This document shows, one piece after another, positions 17,014 through 25,162 of a stretch of 44,522 nt of DNA. The notes beneath the pieces were generated by a model that was not told where the DNA came from, made no database searches, and worked only from the letters and a program-made list of their open reading frames with translations. Numbering within the stretch: position 1 is the first letter of the stretch; every line of letters starts with the position of its first letter. Position numbers and translations under genes: made by a program. Source of the DNA: Lutibacter litoralis (GTDB lineage Bacteria; Bacteroidota; Bacteroidia; Flavobacteriales; Flavobacteriaceae); the NCBI RefSeq assembly GCF_014646675.1, contig NZ_BMNS01000005.1:332280-376801 (forward strand), written 5' to 3'.

Positions 17014-17385
17014 ATGACTTTTAAACAACGCTTGCCTTATTTTTTAGGTGGATTAACCATAGGAATTATTATTGTAGTATTTGTATTTGAAAAAAAGAAT
17101 ACCACTTTTGATTATGGTCCAAATGCACGCGTATTAAAAAATATACGCTTAAAAGAACGTGTGTTTTCTGAAAAAGCTTTAGCTATTCTAAATACTTATG
17201 AAATTGATACTGCTAAAATATCTCAAGTCCTTAAAAAAGGTGATGTTGATTTAAGAAATAAAATTAAATTAGATAGTTGTTTGTATACATACACTATTCA
17301 AGGAAAACAAGAATTAAAAAACATAACCTTAACGGTTACCAATTGCGAATCTATGGCAATAATTGAAGATATTAAGATTGAGTAA
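17014..17385 (+). CDS. Small membrane-anchored protein, probably DUF4258 family
   Basis: The 123-residue protein has an N-terminal membrane helix (about 8-25) and a soluble domain after it. KVFSEKALAIL-like and DLRNKIKLDSCLYTYTIQG patterns recall the DUF4258 family, which I recall near alanine dehydrogenase genes in flavobacteria; this is from memory only. It starts 1 nt after the ald stop, so it belongs to the porX-side operon. No catalytic residues are apparent, and the function is unknown. Confidence 0.65.
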   Translation: MTFKQRLPYFLGGLTIGIIIVVFVFEKKNTTFDYGPNARVLKNIRLKERVFSEKALAILNTYEIDTAKISQVLKKGDVDLRNKIKLDSCLYTYTIQGKQELKNITLTVTNCESMAIIEDIKIE

Positions 17386-17499
17386 TTTTTTATTGGTTTA
17401 AATCTGCTATTTCTTCGATTGGAATCTAAATATTAATGATTTAAATTTTACGGATTGCAGCAAATCCTCTATATATAACAATTTATTTAAACTCTACTG

Positions 17500-17649
17500 T
17501 CATTCCTGAGTAGGCAAGAATCTAAACTATTCTGTTTAAATACAAAACACAATTTTGGAGTATAATCAACTTAATTTTTTAGGTGTATAACTTTTTAAGT
17601 CTCTGGTCATCAACCTACCAATTATGGATTCCTTCCTACGCAGGAATGA
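17500..17649. repeat. 150-bp inverted-repeat element, GTCATTCC family
   Basis: The left end TCATTCCTGAGTAGGCAAGAA and the right end, reading inward on the other strand as TCATTCCTGCGTAGGAAGGA, are imperfect terminal inverted repeats. No coding capacity lies between them. It occupies the 286-bp gap between 17385 and 17672, which otherwise shows nothing recognisable. It shares its GTCA terminal logic with the three other families in the window. Confidence 0.65.
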
Positions 17650-17671
17650 TAAAATAAAATCTTAATTAAAT

Positions 17672-18343
17672 TCAGTTTTCAGCATAATAATTTTCCTTAA
17701 TTTTTATAATGCTTTTTATCGTTTTTTCTAACCAATCCTGGTATTTTTCCGATTTTTCTAGTTCCGATAATTGCCAATTAACAGTAGATGCTTTTAATTT
17801 TTCATTCATATTTTGAAGAATAATTGCTGCAGCCACAGAAATATTTAAACTCTCAGTAAAACCAACCATTGGTATCTTTAAAAAACCATCTGCATTATCC
17901 ATTACATCTTTTGAAAGTCCTTCTTTTTCAACTCCAAAAAAGAATGCCGATTTTTGAGTAATATCAAAATCTTGTAATAAACAGGATTCATTATGAGGTG
18001 TTGTAGCAATTATCTTATAACCTTTTTCTCTTAAAGCAGCAATACAATTTAGTGTATTATTGGTATCCTTTTGATTGTACATAGAAAAATCCACCCATTT
18101 TTGGGCTCCTTTTGCAACCAATCTAGATGCGTAAAATTTATATTTACTCTCAATCACATGCATGTCCTGAACTCCAAAAATATCACACGTTCTCACCATC
18201 GCACTTGCATTATGTGGTTGAAAAATATCTTCAATCGCCACTGTAAAATGCCTTGTACGTTCGTTTAGCACTTTTTTAAATAATGCTTTTCTTTTTTCAG
18301 TGACAAACTGTTCTAAATATACTGTATACTTTTTATCTACCAT
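17672..18343 (-). CDS. TrmH/SpoU-family RNA 2'-O-methyltransferase
   Basis: The 223-residue protein carries the three SPOUT knot motifs: NASAMVRTCDIFGV (about 43-56), FFFGVEKEGLS (about 134-144) and IPMVGFTESLNISVAAAIIL (about 156-175). This architecture, with a short N-terminal helix and C-terminal extension, fits TrmH, which methylates Gm18 in tRNA. An rRNA target is possible. It is transcribed divergently from the sirtuin gene. Confidence 0.88.
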   Translation of the reverse strand: MVDKKYTVYLEQFVTEKRKALFKKVLNERTRHFTVAIEDIFQPHNASAMVRTCDIFGVQDMHVIESKYKFYASRLVAKGAQKWVDFSMYNQKDTNNTLNCIAALREKGYKIIATTPHNESCLLQDFDITQKSAFFFGVEKEGLSKDVMDNADGFLKIPMVGFTESLNISVAAAIILQNMNEKLKASTVNWQLSELEKSEKYQDWLEKTIKSIIKIKENYYAEN

Positions 18344-18361
18344 TCAAAAATTACCTTTTTT

Positions 18362-18369
18362 CAAAGATA
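18362..18369 (-). promoter_or_regulatory. -7 element of the RNA methyltransferase gene
   Basis: Leftward it reads TATCTTTG. It ends 18 nt before the ATG at 18343. It lies only 6 bp from the rightward box of the sirtuin gene. Confidence 0.4.
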
Positions 18370-18375
18370 AATTTT

Positions 18376-18383
18376 TACTTTTG
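18376..18383 (+). promoter_or_regulatory. -7 element of the sirtuin gene
   Basis: It reads TACTTTTG, matching TAnnTTTG, and ends 14 nt before the ATG at 18398, giving a very short leader. Confidence 0.4.
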
Positions 18384-18397
18384 AATAAATTACTGAT

Positions 18398-19084
18398 ATG
18401 AAAAAAATAGTTGTTCTTACGGGTGCTGGGATGAGTGCTGAAAGTGGAATTAGCACATTTAGAGATACTGATGGACTTTGGGAAGGGCATGATGTTATGG
18501 AGGTTGCCTCTCCTATTGGCTGGAATAAAAACAAAGCACTTGTTTTAGATTTTTACAATAAACGAAGACAACAATTGTTAACAGTTGTTCCAAATCTAGC
18601 ACATAAAGCATTGGTTGCCTTAGAAGAAAAATATCGAGTAACTATTATTACGCAAAATATAGATGATTTACACGAACGCGCTGGAAGTAAAAACGTATTG
18701 CATTTGCACGGAGAACTGTTAAAAGTTAGAAGTATCAAAAACCCTAATTTAATCTATTCCTGGAATAAAGATGTTTTATTAGGTGATACGTGTGAAGAAA
18801 GGTCGCAATTAAGACCTCATATTGTTTGGTTCGGAGAAGAAGTTCCAATGTTAGAAAAAGCTATTGAAATAACTTCTAAAGCCGACATATTAATGATTAT
18901 AGGGACATCTATGCAAGTATATCCTGCTGCAAATTTGATACATTATATCACACCCCAAATTCCAGTATATTTTATTGATCCAAAACCAGCAATACAGAAA
19001 AACTACTTTCCAAATTTAAAAGTATTTGCTGAAAAGGCCTCTACAGGAGTTGTAAAGGTTGTTACTGAATTAATTGACCAATAG
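18398..19084 (+). CDS. cobB: NAD-dependent protein deacylase, sirtuin class III type
   Basis: The 228-residue sirtuin has the NAD-binding GAGMSAESGISTFR (9-22), TQNIDDLHERAGS (85-97) and the catalytic His104 in HLHGEL. The pair Tyr53 and Arg56 (DFYNKRR) marks the SIRT5/CobB-type pocket that accepts succinyl, malonyl or glutaryl lysine. The Cys4 zinc site of other sirtuins is missing: the small domain has a single Cys. Its last 23 nt overlap the convergent DUF6495-like gene. Confidence 0.92.
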   Translation: MKKIVVLTGAGMSAESGISTFRDTDGLWEGHDVMEVASPIGWNKNKALVLDFYNKRRQQLLTVVPNLAHKALVALEEKYRVTIITQNIDDLHERAGSKNVLHLHGELLKVRSIKNPNLIYSWNKDVLLGDTCEERSQLRPHIVWFGEEVPMLEKAIEITSKADILMIIGTSMQVYPAANLIHYITPQIPVYFIDPKPAIQKNYFPNLKVFAEKASTGVVKVVTELIDQ

Positions 19085-19532
19085 CATTAAATAAATCGCC
19101 TTTTGAAATAACACTTCCCATTTCAATCAACTTAAAAAGCTCTACATTTCGTTCTTGAGTATATTTTTTTGATGCTTTAAAATAGTCTATATCATCATTC
19201 ACAGGATTTTTTAAAAACCAGTTGAAGTCGTTTTTATCTAAAAAACTTTTAGAAGTATCGTTTAACTTAATGTAAATTCTAATTATTTCTTTTGAAGAAC
19301 ATTTAAATAAATTAATATCGTTTTTAGAAATATGTTCTAAATACTCTGTTTTAGTAAGCACATCTTCCCAAACAACATCACTAAAAATATTCAATTCTTC
19401 TTCAGCCATTGTTGGCTTTTCTTTTTTTATGGTTTCCCACTCTTTTACATCAATTTGCTGTGTTGCTAAAAATTTAGCAAACTCCGTATTCAGTTCAGAG
19501 AACTGTTCTTTTGTAAGTTGTCTGTATTTCAT
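19062..19532 (-). CDS. DUF6495-like protein
   Basis: The 156-residue acidic protein, starting MKYRQLTKEQFSELNTEF, resembles a flavobacterial family I recall as DUF6495. The opening, DVKEWETIK and FSDVVWEDVL are the segments I recognise. No membrane segment, signal or catalytic motif is seen. The 3' end overlaps the sirtuin gene by 23 nt on the opposite strand. Its function is unknown. Confidence 0.7.
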   Translation of the reverse strand: MKYRQLTKEQFSELNTEFAKFLATQQIDVKEWETIKKEKPTMAEEELNIFSDVVWEDVLTKTEYLEHISKNDINLFKCSSKEIIRIYIKLNDTSKSFLDKNDFNWFLKNPVNDDIDYFKASKKYTQERNVELFKLIEMGSVISKGDLFNAIGQLIQ

Positions 19533-19652
19533 TAAATGATAAAAATTTAAACAAGTTCGATTTATAAAAATATTAAATTATATCTTTTTTATATTTTGCT
19601 GATTAAGTGCTGTAAAGATGAAACTATTAGTACTTCTATGCTACTTTTAAAC

Positions 19653-19680
19653 AAAAAAACCGCCCAAGTTGGGCGGTTTC
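19653..19680 (-). terminator. Terminator of the rpsF-rpsR-rplI operon
   Basis: Leftward, AAACCGCCCAA pairs with TTGGGCGGTTT and a run of T follows (A-run at 19653-19659 on the given strand). This GC-rich stem is the clearest terminator in the window. Confidence 0.9.
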
Positions 19681-19711
19681 ATTAAATATATAAAAATCTT
19701 ATGATTTTATT

Positions 19712-20164
19712 TTATTGTGCTTCTGCAATTACATCAACAGGTATATCTACAATTACCGCTCTATGTAATCTTATAGTTGCATTATACTTTCCTAGTCTTT
19801 TAATGTTTCCACCTTCAACTTTAATGTATTTTTTATCAACTTTGTGACCTTCAGCAGCTAAAGCTTCTGATACGTTTCCGTTATTAACAGAACCAAATAA
19901 TTTAGTTCCATCACCAGTTTTAGCTGTAATTTTAATTTCTAATTCTTTAATTGCATCTGCAATCTTAGTTGCATCTTTTATTAGTTTTTCTTCTTTATAA
20001 GCACGTTGCTTTAAAGTTTCAGCTAATACTTTTTTCGCTGATGTAGTTGCTAATACTGCAAATCCATGAGGAATTAAAAAGTTACGACCGTAACCATTCT
20101 TTACAGTTACAATATCATCTATAAAACCTAAGTTTTCAACGTCTTGTTTTAATATAATTTCCAT
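19712..20164 (-). CDS. rplI: Ribosomal protein bL9
   Basis: The 150-residue protein has the bL9 N-terminal domain with MEIILKQDVENLG and the GYGRNFLIPHGFA motif (about 25-37). A charged connecting helix and the C-terminal rRNA-binding domain follow. It lies 14 nt after rpsR, and the operon ends at the hairpin at 19653-19680. Confidence 0.98.
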   Translation of the reverse strand: MEIILKQDVENLGFIDDIVTVKNGYGRNFLIPHGFAVLATTSAKKVLAETLKQRAYKEEKLIKDATKIADAIKELEIKITAKTGDGTKLFGSVNNGNVSEALAAEGHKVDKKYIKVEGGNIKRLGKYNATIRLHRAVIVDIPVDVIAEAQ

Positions 20165-20178
20165 GATTCCTTTCAGTT

Positions 20179-20472
20179 TTATTTTAACATATCGCCAACG
20201 TATGGCATTAAAGCTAAGTGACGTGCTCTTTTAATAGCTACAGAAACTTTACGTTGATATTTTAATGAAGTACCCGTTAAACGACGTGGTAAAATTTTAC
20301 CTTGTTCGTTTACTAAGTATAATAAAAAGTCAGCATCTTTATAATCAATATACTTGATACCGTTCTTTTTAAAACGACAGTATTTTTTTACTTGTTTTGT
20401 GTCAATATCTAATGGAGTTAGGTAACGAACATCACCTTGTTTTCCTCCTTTTGCTTGTTGTTCTATAGACAT
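20179..20472 (-). CDS. rpsR: Ribosomal protein bS18
   Basis: The 97-residue protein contains the bS18 core: [35 protein letters not shown] and [10 protein letters not shown]. The N-terminal 20 residues form a short Gly/Lys-rich extension. It lies 5 nt after rpsF, whose product pairs with bS18 in the 30S platform. Confidence 0.98.
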   Translation of the reverse strand: MSIEQQAKGGKQGDVRYLTPLDIDTKQVKKYCRFKKNGIKYIDYKDADFLLYLVNEQGKILPRRLTGTSLKYQRKVSVAIKRARHLALMPYVGDMLK

Positions 20473-20477
20473 AACTC

Positions 20478-20819
20478 TTATTTTTTAGTTGCTTTAACTC
20501 TTTCTCTTCTTTTTTCAGCCCAAGCAGCAGCATGTTTGTCTAACTTTACAGTTAAATAACGCATAATACTATCGTCTCTTCTAAATTCAAGTTCAAAAGC
20601 GGCAATTTCTTGTCCGTCTAGCTTGTATTCAAATAAGTGATAAAAACCACTTTTTTTGTTTTGGATTGGATACGCTAACTTTTTTAGCCCCCAGTCTTCT
20701 TTTGAGATCATTTCGGCACCTTTAGAAACAAGATAGTCCTCGAACTTCTTTACTGTTTCCTTTATCTGGATATCAGATAAAACGGGATTCAAAATGAAAA
20801 CAGTTTCGTAATGATTCAT
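20478..20819 (-). CDS. rpsF: Ribosomal protein bS6
   Basis: The 113-residue protein shows the bS6 pattern: [15 protein letters not shown], then [21 protein letters not shown], and a basic C-terminus. It is the first gene of the rpsF-rpsR-rplI operon and follows the strong promoter at 20853-20882. Confidence 0.98.
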   Translation of the reverse strand: MNHYETVFILNPVLSDIQIKETVKKFEDYLVSKGAEMISKEDWGLKKLAYPIQNKKSGFYHLFEYKLDGQEIAAFELEFRRDDSIMRYLTVKLDKHAAAWAEKRRERVKATKK

Positions 20820-20852
20820 AATTAAAAATTTTAAGTTTTACTTTTAAGGGTG

Positions 20853-20882
20853 CAAATATACTCTTTTATTATTATTTGGCAA
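20853..20882 (-). promoter_or_regulatory. Strong Bacteroidota promoter of the rpsF operon
   Basis: Leftward, TTG (20882-20880) is followed 19 nt later by TATATTTG (20860-20853). This spacing equals that of the tRNA-Lys promoter. The start is predicted near 20846, leaving a leader of about 27 nt. Confidence 0.8.
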
Positions 20883-21062
20883 GGGGAAATTTAATAAAAA
20901 ATGAAGTCTTTATATTACTTTCCTAATATTAAATATTTAGCCGATGTAACCTTTACCCTCTTCAAATATAAATCCGTAAGGGAGCTTCGACTCCGCTTAT
21001 CCGCCATAAACTTTAATTCTTTATCCCTTTTCCATCTTCAACCTTTCAACTATTAATCTAAC

Positions 21063-23504
21063 TTAATAACTATCAACATCTATATTAAATTTAATAGAAC
21101 GAAATTGCTTAACCGCTTGAAATGAGTTTTTAACACGTAAAATGTTTGCTTTAGTGGCGCTTAACGATTGTTTTTGTGGAATTTTAATAATAATATGACG
21201 AATAAAATAGTTGCGAATTTTTGAAATTGCGGGTGTTGTAGGCCCTAAAATTTGGTTCTTAAAAATAGTTGTTAGTGATTTCCCTAACCAATTCGCACCT
21301 TCATCTACTCTAATAAAATCTTTATGACGTAACGTAATTTTAATAATTCTATAAAATGGCGGATAGTGGTATTGCCAACGCTCATCCAATTGTTCTTTAA
21401 ACATTTCATTATAAGAATTGGTAGAGACCTGTTGTAAAATCTGATGGTAAGGATTAAATGTTTGTATGGCTACTTTACCTCTTTTTTTAGACCTTCCTGC
21501 TCTTCCTGCAACCTGAACCATTAATTGATAACTACGTTCATGGGCTCTAAAATCTGGAAAATTAAGCATACTATCTGCACTCATAATTCCAACTAATGAT
21601 ACATTTGCAAAATCCAATCCCTTTGAAAGCATTTGTGTACCAACCAAAATATCTATTTCTTGAGCTTCAAATTTTCCGATAATTTTTTGATACCCATATT
21701 TTCCTCGTGTTGTATCTAAGTCCATTCTGCCAATTGAAGTATCTGGAAATAATTGTTCTAATTCCGCCTCAATTTGCTCTGTTCCAAAACCTTTAGTATT
21801 TAATTTTTCACTTCCACAAGCGCCACAATTATGAGGCATCGCTTGTCTGTAACCACAATAATGGCAACGTAATTCTTTTCTAAAACTATGAAAAGTTAAA
21901 CTCACATCGCATTGGGGGCATTGAGGTGAAACTCCACAAGTTTCACATTCTACAACAGGAGCAAAACCTCTCCTATTCTGAAATAAAATAACTTGTTCTT
22001 TTTCGTCTAGAGCGTCTTGAATCATTTCTAGCAACCTATCAGAAAAATGGCCTTTCATTCTTTTTTTACGATGTTTTTCTTTAACATCAACCAACTCTAT
22101 TTCTGGCAATAACACATCTCCAAAACGTCTGTTTAATTCCACCAAACCATATTTACCTTGCTGTGCATTGTAAAAAGTTTCAACACTTGGAGTTGCAGAA
22201 CCTAACAATACTTTTGCATTGTGTAAGTTGGCTAAAACAATTGCTGCATCTCTAGCGTGGTAACGTGGCGCAGGATCGAATTGTTTAAAAGAAGGCTCGT
22301 GTTCTTCATCTACAATAACAAATCCTAAATTTGAAAATGGTAAAAATAATGAGGACCGTGCTCCTAAAATAAGCTGTGCTTTTTGTTTGTTTTCCAATAC
22401 ATTATTCCAAACTTCAACGCGTTCATTCATAGAATATTTTGAATGAAAAACAGATAAATATTCCCCAAAATAATGTTGCAATCTTTCAATTAATTGGGTT
22501 GTTAAGGCAATTTCAGGCAGTAAATAAAGCACTTGCTCTCCATCATCAAGTAATTGTTTAATCAATTTAACGTAAACCTCTGTTTTACCGCTACTTGTAA
22601 CTCCCTTTAAGAGCGTTACTTGTTTGGTGTTAAAAGTATCCTTTATGGCACTGTAAGCTTCTTGTTGATGTGCTGTTAATTCTTTTATTTCTGAAGTTTT
22701 TCCGCTAAAACTTATTCGATCTTTTTGAATAAAATATAATTCGAAAATATCTTTATCTAGCAAGGCTTTTATTACTGCACTAGAAGCCGATGCTTTCTCT
22801 TGAAGCTGTGCAACTTTAATAGGTTTTTTTAAACTTTGTAGCTGAAAATAAGTTAAAATAAGTTCACGTTGCTTTTTTGCCCTGCTTAAAGTTTCTAATA
22901 ATTCCGATAACCTCTCGCTTGCACTCCAAGGTTCTTTTAATCGAATGTATTTAACAAGTTTAGGTTTGTATTGCTCGTAAATTTGCTCTTTAACTACAAT
23001 AACATTTTTTTCAATTAAAGTTTTAATAATTGGAAACACATTCTTCTTTCCTAATATTTCAATAATTTTAGAAATTGACAATTGCGATTGATGTTGTAAG
23101 GCTTCAAAAATTAAAAACTCTTCACCAGATAGTAGTTCTTCATTCTTAAAACCAGCAACTAACTGTATTTCTGTTTCACTTTCTAATAAAAATGCACTTG
23201 GCAAGGCTGCTCTAAAAACTTCACCTAAAGAACACATATAATAACTGGCAATCCACTCCCAATGTTTTAATTGCAATTCGTTCACAATGGGTACTTCATC
23301 TAAAATCTGGTAAATTTCTTTTGCTTCATATCCAACAGGCGCTGTATTATGAATATTATAGACCAACGCGGTAAATATTTTTGATTTTCCAAATTCTACT
23401 GCAACCCGCATCCCAGGCTTTAAAAAGTTAGCTTCGGCTGCTGTTATTTTATAAGTAAATAACTTTTGCAATGGAATTGGTAATATTACGTTGGTATAAT
23501 TAAT
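21063..23504 (-). CDS. priA: Primosomal replication restart helicase PriA, probable ATT start
   Basis: PriA reloads the replisome at collapsed forks. The 3'-terminus-binding domain is followed by the helicase core with GVTSSGKTE (Walker A), DEEH (Walker B), the two-zinc cysteine cluster CETCGVSPQCPQC and CHYCGYRQ/CGACG, and motif VGTQMLSKGLDFANVSLVG. The first TTG in frame, at 23471, falls inside the conserved ILPIPLQKLFTY. The frame stays open upstream to a TAG but has no ATG, GTG or TTG. An ATT at 23504-23502 stands where I recall the family's initiator Met (M-x5-ILPIPL), so I start there (813 residues). The gene's -7 box at 23532-23539 fits that start. Confidence 0.8.
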   Translation of the reverse strand: MNYTNVILPIPLQKLFTYKITAAEANFLKPGMRVAVEFGKSKIFTALVYNIHNTAPVGYEAKEIYQILDEVPIVNELQLKHWEWIASYYMCSLGEVFRAALPSAFLLESETEIQLVAGFKNEELLSGEEFLIFEALQHQSQLSISKIIEILGKKNVFPIIKTLIEKNVIVVKEQIYEQYKPKLVKYIRLKEPWSASERLSELLETLSRAKKQRELILTYFQLQSLKKPIKVAQLQEKASASSAVIKALLDKDIFELYFIQKDRISFSGKTSEIKELTAHQQEAYSAIKDTFNTKQVTLLKGVTSSGKTEVYVKLIKQLLDDGEQVLYLLPEIALTTQLIERLQHYFGEYLSVFHSKYSMNERVEVWNNVLENKQKAQLILGARSSLFLPFSNLGFVIVDEEHEPSFKQFDPAPRYHARDAAIVLANLHNAKVLLGSATPSVETFYNAQQGKYGLVELNRRFGDVLLPEIELVDVKEKHRKKRMKGHFSDRLLEMIQDALDEKEQVILFQNRRGFAPVVECETCGVSPQCPQCDVSLTFHSFRKELRCHYCGYRQAMPHNCGACGSEKLNTKGFGTEQIEAELEQLFPDTSIGRMDLDTTRGKYGYQKIIGKFEAQEIDILVGTQMLSKGLDFANVSLVGIMSADSMLNFPDFRAHERSYQLMVQVAGRAGRSKKRGKVAIQTFNPYHQILQQVSTNSYNEMFKEQLDERWQYHYPPFYRIIKITLRHKDFIRVDEGANWLGKSLTTIFKNQILGPTTPAISKIRNYFIRHIIIKIPQKQSLSATKANILRVKNSFQAVKQFRSIKFNIDVDSY

Positions 23505-23531
23505 AGCTATAATTTTAATATTCTTGAACTA

Positions 23532-23539
23532 CAAAAATA
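23532..23539 (-). promoter_or_regulatory. -7 element upstream of priA
   Basis: Leftward it reads TATTTTTG. Transcription would start near 23525, leaving about 20 nt before the ATT at 23504 but about 53 nt before the TTG at 23471. Confidence 0.4.
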
Positions 23540-23593
23540 ATTAATTGAATATTTTAAAGATACTAATTTTGAATTTTTAATACTATTATTTTA

Positions 23594-23617
23594 GTACCCT
23601 ACATTACAGTAGGTTAC
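23594..23617. repeat. Imperfect inverted repeat upstream of the sigma-54 type promoter
   Basis: GTACCCTAC (23594-23602) faces GTAGGTTAC (23609-23617) across a 6-nt loop, with one mismatch. It ends 16 bp before the -24 box, closer than a typical enhancer site, so it could bind a local regulator. Confidence 0.35.
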
Positions 23618-23633
23618 ATATAAAAAAGGGTTT

Positions 23634-23648
23634 TGGCACGTTGTTTGT
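23634..23648 (+). promoter_or_regulatory. Sigma-54 type -24/-12 promoter
   Basis: TGGCACG (23634-23640), then TTGT, then TTGT (23645-23648) fits TGGCACG-N4-TTGC/T. The distance from GG to GT is the required 10 bp. The only deviation is T for C at the -12 dinucleotide. The transcript would begin near 23660, about 50 nt before the ATG at 23709. Confidence 0.6.
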
Positions 23649-23708
23649 AATTAGAACAATGAAAATGCTAGCCAGTAATTTTAGTAATAACCTTAAAAAC
23701 CCAATATT

Positions 23709-24890
23709 ATGAAAAACAAATTATTCTTATTCGCAACCTTTATATTTGTGAGCTTAGGAGCTTTTGCTGCTAACACAACAAATTCAACTACAACAAACAA
23801 TTATTACTATAATGATGGAAATTCATTCACATTTGTTGAAAGAGGCGTTACGTTTTCTGTTTTTCAGAATGGAGAATTTGATTTTTACATTAATCCTCGC
23901 AAAAGCTTTAATGCCAGTTATCAAGGAAATGGTATAAATATTAGTTACAATTCTGGCTATAATTACGATGCTTACGTGCAATATGATGATTTTGGGGCTG
24001 TTATTCAAGTTGAAGATATTCCTATTTATTATGATTATTATGGGCGTGTTACTAGAGTTGGTAATATTGACATCAATTACAATCGCGATCGATTGGTAAG
24101 ATTAGGTGGATTGAGAGTATATTATAACCATTATGGATCTTACACCCATTTTTCAGGATATATAAATAGTTACAATAGAAATTATGTGTATCATCCTTAT
24201 CACAATTATTTTTCTAGACCTTTATTTGATTTTAGAATTGTAAGTTACAAACCTTATAGAAATCATTATAAAGTAAATAGGTATAAATATCACAGAGATC
24301 ATTCAAGAAACAAGTATTATAGTAAAAACAACTATTATAGTAAAAACCGTAATGACCGTAGCTACAACAGACATAATTCTAAAAATCGTTATGCTACAAA
24401 TAAAGTACCTAAAAGGAGGACTAATAATGTAACACAAAGAAATGATATCCGTTATAAATCAAATACTCAAATAAAAAGGAATAAAACGGCAACAACTAGA
24501 AATAACAGCAGTACTAATAGAAATACTACTGTTCAAAGAAGAAATTCTAATGCAGCTAATGAGCGTAGTAAAAATGCAACAACTAGAAATTCATCTGTAA
24601 ATAACCGTTCTAATAGTAACAATCGTTCTATTGGAAACCGTAATGCAACCGCTCAAAAAAGAAATTATAATATTACAAATGAGCGTAGCAAAAAGGTAAC
24701 AAACGGCACTCCTGTTAGATCTTCACAAAACAGAAAAACAACTGTAACAAAAAAAAGGACAAAAAATAGTGCAGCTTATAAGCCAGCTAGAACTCAGCAA
24801 AAAAGAAATGTTGTTAAAATGACAACTAGAAGTTCAAAAAACAATGCACGTACCACTTCAGAAAATACAAGAAAAAGAAGAAGTTTATAA
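23709..24890 (+). CDS. Secreted Tyr/Asn-rich protein with a highly basic repetitive tail
   Basis: The 393-residue product has a signal peptide (MKNKLFLFATFIFVSLGAFA, cleavage after about residue 20). Residues about 30-190 are Tyr/Asn/Gly-rich with beta-strand-like repeats such as DFGAVIQVEDIPIYYDYYGRV. Residues about 190-393 are rich in Arg, Lys, Asn and Thr with very few acidic residues. Two imperfect copies of an Asn/Arg unit ending in NERSK are at about 271-293 and 311-333. I recognise no catalytic motif. The basic tail suggests binding to acidic polymer such as polysaccharide or DNA outside the cell. It has its own sigma-54 type promoter and its own terminator. Confidence 0.75.
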   Translation: MKNKLFLFATFIFVSLGAFAANTTNSTTTNNYYYNDGNSFTFVERGVTFSVFQNGEFDFYINPRKSFNASYQGNGINISYNSGYNYDAYVQYDDFGAVIQVEDIPIYYDYYGRVTRVGNIDINYNRDRLVRLGGLRVYYNHYGSYTHFSGYINSYNRNYVYHPYHNYFSRPLFDFRIVSYKPYRNHYKVNRYKYHRDHSRNKYYSKNNYYSKNRNDRSYNRHNSKNRYATNKVPKRRTNNVTQRNDIRYKSNTQIKRNKTATTRNNSSTNRNTTVQRRNSNAANERSKNATTRNSSVNNRSNSNNRSIGNRNATAQKRNYNITNERSKKVTNGTPVRSSQNRKTTVTKKRTKNSAAYKPARTQQKRNVVKMTTRSSKNNARTTSENTRKRRSL

Positions 24891-24924
24891 TTTGTTAGTT
24901 AGTTACTTACAATGGTTAGCTAAC

Positions 24925-24960
24925 AAAATATCGGGGTTTCACTACTCCGATATTTTTTTT
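24925..24960 (+). terminator. Terminator after the basic secreted protein gene
   Basis: AAAATATCGG (24925-24934) pairs with CCGATATTTT (24947-24956), followed by a T-run. It closes the monocistronic transcript. Confidence 0.85.
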
Positions 24961-25010
24961 GTCAAAATTTTAAGATAATAGAAATAATTCCACGTTCAAA
25001 TATAAAATCA

Positions 25011-25127
25011 ACGTCATTGCGATGGAGGTACGACTGAAGCAATCTCATGTAAAGAACTTACAATTATGTATTTAGTTCCAAATTAACAGATTGCCACACT
25101 TCGCAAAAGCTACGTTCGCAATGACGT
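25011..25127. repeat. 117-bp inverted-repeat element, CGTCATTGCGA family
   Basis: Terminal arms ACGTCATTGCG (25011-25021) and CGCAATGACGT (25117-25127) are perfect inverted repeats. Inside, GCAATCTC (left) and AGATTGC (right) form a second inverted pair. It has no coding capacity and occupies the gap before the polysaccharide locus. Elements with this kind of end are widespread repeats in many genomes as far as I recall. Confidence 0.7.
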
Positions 25128-25162
25128 TTTCAAAACTTTTCAAATTGAGACTTTAGACTAAA

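Noticed and set aside
20936..21062. Possible repeat or small gene between rpsF and priA (GGGAGCTTCGACTCCGC)
   Set aside because: The segment resembles decayed repeat sequence but has no clear inverted partner, and no open frame of useful length is present.
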